Position numbers and translations under genes: made by a program. From Nematostella vectensis (taxonomy: Eukaryota > Cnidaria > Anthozoa > Actiniaria > Edwardsiidae): a DNA stretch of 64,000 nucleotides. This document shows, piece by piece, positions 61,901-64,000 of this stretch. The notes under the pieces were generated by a model. The model made no database searches. It saw nothing but the letters and a program-made list of their open reading frames with translations, and was not told the DNA's origin. The number at the start of each line of letters is the position of its first letter. The first letter of the stretch is position 1. The stretch spans positions 9,059,519 to 9,123,518 of the forward strand of contig NC_064036.1 in the NCBI RefSeq assembly GCF_932526225.1, read 5' to 3'.

Positions 61901-62660
61901 CAGGTTGACGTCGTCATTGAAAAGTTCCCGATTCGACCGTCTAAAGGTATACGAAATCGTAGCAAAAAAGTTGCGAATTTGCCTGCGTAATCGTCGTATT
62001 CGTGTTCCGTGGAGATATTGCAATGGCATAAGAAAAATCCCCAGTTCTTTCGGAGGTGGTCAGATTTTTAAAAAACTCACCCCCTCCCCCAAACGCGGTC
62101 ACTTCCATAAAAGGAAAACTAATATATTCCTTATTTGAAAAAAAAAATGCATGATTCTTGTCATTTTTAAGGTTGCCGTACCGCAGGTGCTTCGTAAACT
62201 TAATGACTTGTAATCAGAAGAGAAAAACAGTGACTGTGACCATCTTTGGTCAATGGAGAAAGTATCTGAAAAGAAAAAACTAAGAAGTCCGCATGACTGG
62301 CTAGATTATCTCATCGTTCTATTGTATTCCCGTTCTTCGTCTGTGGTGACACCAATCCAATGTGGTGAAAACTTCTGATAGCTTCTACATGACCCACGAA
62401 AAGTATAAAATACGGAAACGCGAGCATTTGAGAAGACCATCCGGGAAGCCTGTGTGGTGCGCGAGTCCCGCCCATCCTGCTTTTCTCTGCACAAGTACCA
62501 AGTTTTCGGCGGGAAAAAGGTACTCTGCTTCAACTTCCCCAAGGCGTTTGGTCAGTCAACTACGTTGACTCGTAAGGCTCGGGGATTTTCACAACGTTTG
62601 GATAAAATTTCTTGAAATTTTACATGTCTAGTCGAGCGTATGCCTTGCCTTGCTAGTTCA
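59000..62660. other. Interval without a recognised gene
   Basis: AT-rich sequence. The longest overlapping open frames (61712-62138, both strands, about 105-124 codons) show no family resemblance, signal or splice context that I can support. 62085-62275 is a copy of the dispersed repeat at 8925-9098. Confidence 0.55.
62085..62285. repeat. Dispersed repeat copy
   Basis: About 90% like 8925-9098, same orientation, sharing GTCACTTCCAT, CATGATTCTTGTCATTTTTA and GACCATCTTTGGTCAATGGA. Confidence 0.85.
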
Positions 62661-62664
62661 ATGC

Positions 62665-62746
62665 AACCTCCTCCGCAGGGTCTTCTGGGTAATTTTCAAT
62701 AGACGCCATATTGAAAATTACCTAGAAGACCCTGGTGACGAGGTTG
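62665..62746. mobile_element. Near-perfect 82-bp hairpin (miniature palindromic element)
   Basis: AACCTCCTCCGCAGGGTCTT then CTGGGTAATTTTCAATA is inverted after a 7-base loop as TATTGAAAATTACCTAGAAG then ACCCTGGTGACGAGGTT. Only a few mismatches in a 37-bp stem. Confidence 0.85.
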
Positions 62747-62962
62747 GGTCCAACGCAAGCTGTGCAATGGTTTGACGCATGCGCAGTAATATATCAACGA
62801 ATTTCATGGCCACACATCAAACGATACCTTTGGTTTGCAGAAGCTTGGGTCTCATTTATTTAAGCTTTTACTGTTTAATTCACAAAAATCTCACACAAGA
62901 ATGTGAGTGAGCAATTGCAGGATATGAGTTTTTTAAGTAATTTCCTATGTATGTATCTGACA

Positions 62963-63360
62963 ACAGTGGCGGATACAAGGGGGTGGATTGGGTGGATATC
63001 CACCCCGCTTTTTTAGTAAAAAAAAATGAAAAGTCACGTCTGAGGGACGGGAGGTCCTTTCCAATTTCCTTTGCCTGACGCGACAAATCCAATTCAGCGT
63101 GAAGTATTGTACAGTGACCTACCAAAAACCACGTGATCAGTTATAAGCCGTCTATCCGCCATTATTCACGAGTAAGTACGCAGCTGCTTTGTGTCCTATT
63201 ATCTTTGTTCTACAAAGGAGTTCTTTTGTCTCTATTCTTCTCGTTTTTTGTGTCGAGGTGCGGATATTGTTTATTTCCCCAATCAAATTGCAGCTTGTAA
63301 GAGCTGCGTACTGACCCTTATTTACCTCCCATTTTTAAATCCTGGATCAGCCCCTGGCCA
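62963..63360. mobile_element. MITE-like element with CAGNGGC ends
   Basis: Left tip CAGTGGCGGATACAAGGGGG; right tip, inverted, CAGGGGCTGATCCAGGATTT. This CAG-GGGCGGATCC type of end is common in hAT-like non-autonomous elements. No matching 8-bp flank was found, so the ends may be off by a few bases. Confidence 0.5.
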
Positions 63361-63875
63361 ACGAACATCCAACTGTCGAACCGTCAATTGTCAAGCTGTT
63401 TTTGCTGTTATTTTTTACTTGCTTGCAATTCTCTCAGCGATTTATTATCGGTATTTAATATCTAGATTTCACCAAACCTATACATATCTTCTACCCTGAT
63501 TAGAAGCACTTCTATCCTTGAGTAGAAGTTAGAAGCAGAGCAGATGTTTTATCGTTTCCACAATTTATTGAACTCTATTGGTACGTCTTGTTTTAAAATT
63601 TTAAATTCAAATCTTACTTATTTATCCAACCTCTCATCACACTTTATTTTAACCAAATACTATACCAAGGGACAGGATACCGGTTATTTTAACACGTCGG
63701 CTCTCAATTCAAAGTAAATGAGATAAGAATTGCGAGTCAAACTAGATTAAAAGTATTATTATTTAAATATGCAAACAAATATAAGATGATTATATTTGTG
63801 CTGTTGGTTCTTGGTGTGATTTTAATTGCATTTGCCCTGTTCGATTGTTTGCTTGCATACGTATGTGAAATATTC

Positions 63876-64000
63876 AACCTTGGAACCACGCCCCTATAAC
63901 AACGAACCGTGCAACACAATACACAACACAAGCTGTACCTTGGGACCACGCCCTATAACAATGAACCGTGCAACAAAATACACAACACAAGCTGTACCTT
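63876..64000. repeat. Start of another 60-bp satellite block, cut by the window edge
   Basis: Two units of the same CACAAGCTGTACCTTGGAAC satellite as at 49306-52372, same orientation, types ACAATAC/ACAAC and AAAATAC/ACAAC. It begins abruptly after TATTCAA at 63875. Confidence 0.95.

Noticed and set aside
61712..62138. A protein gene on either strand (105 or 124 codons)
   Set aside because: Overlapping frames on both strands, no recognisable family, and the plus frame runs into a dispersed repeat.

Overview
This is an animal (metazoan) nuclear window, not a bacterial one. Every recognisable gene is split into short exons with consensus GT-AG junctions, and the rest is introns, transposon remnants and tandem repeats. 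The gene content (bystin, two ephrins, a PAN plus fibrinogen-like protein, a phage-type GH24 lysozyme joined to a granulin-like tail, CDKAL1, a gustatory-receptor-like seven-helix protein and an SLC22 carrier), small genes and tRNA-derived SINEs suggest an anthozoan cnidarian, probably a sea anemone such as Nematostella or a relative. The species is inferred from gene content only.

Layout: bystin (+, 28-8197, 13 exons); two tandem ephrin genes (+, 9794-12792 and 15622-21066); a secreted PAN/fibrinogen-like protein (+, 23264-29987) that converges on the lysozyme gene (-, 32319-31131); CDKAL1 (+, 33614-45615) with a complete two-exon seven-helix gene on the opposite strand inside its intron 9 (42440-40640); two large related satellites (58-bp unit at 46350-47665, about 60-bp unit at 49306-52372); an SLC22 transporter (-, 58674-52576); about 5 kb with no recognised gene; and the start of another block of the 60-bp satellite running off the right edge.

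The genes do not form one pathway. CDKAL1 (tRNA ms2t6A37 modification) and bystin (40S subunit biogenesis) are housekeeping genes for translation. The ephrins are cell-surface guidance ligands. The fibrinogen-like protein and the lysozyme are both secreted and could serve innate defence.

The most unusual pattern is that many tandem arrays here are built from the edge of an exon. Units of 30 to 77 bp that include the end of an exon plus its splice site or stop codon are repeated into the neighbouring intron or flank. Clear cases are in bystin (two exons), the fibrinogen-like gene, the seven-helix gene and SLC22 (two places); weaker cases lie at the stop codons of bystin, CDKAL1 and the fibrinogen-like gene. 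These arrays create rows of decoy splice sites. Other notable points are a candidate solo LTR inserted in one such array with a 4-bp target duplication, several fold-back or inverted-repeat elements, a candidate GC-AG intron, a NAGNAG acceptor, and higher-order structure in the 60-bp satellite.
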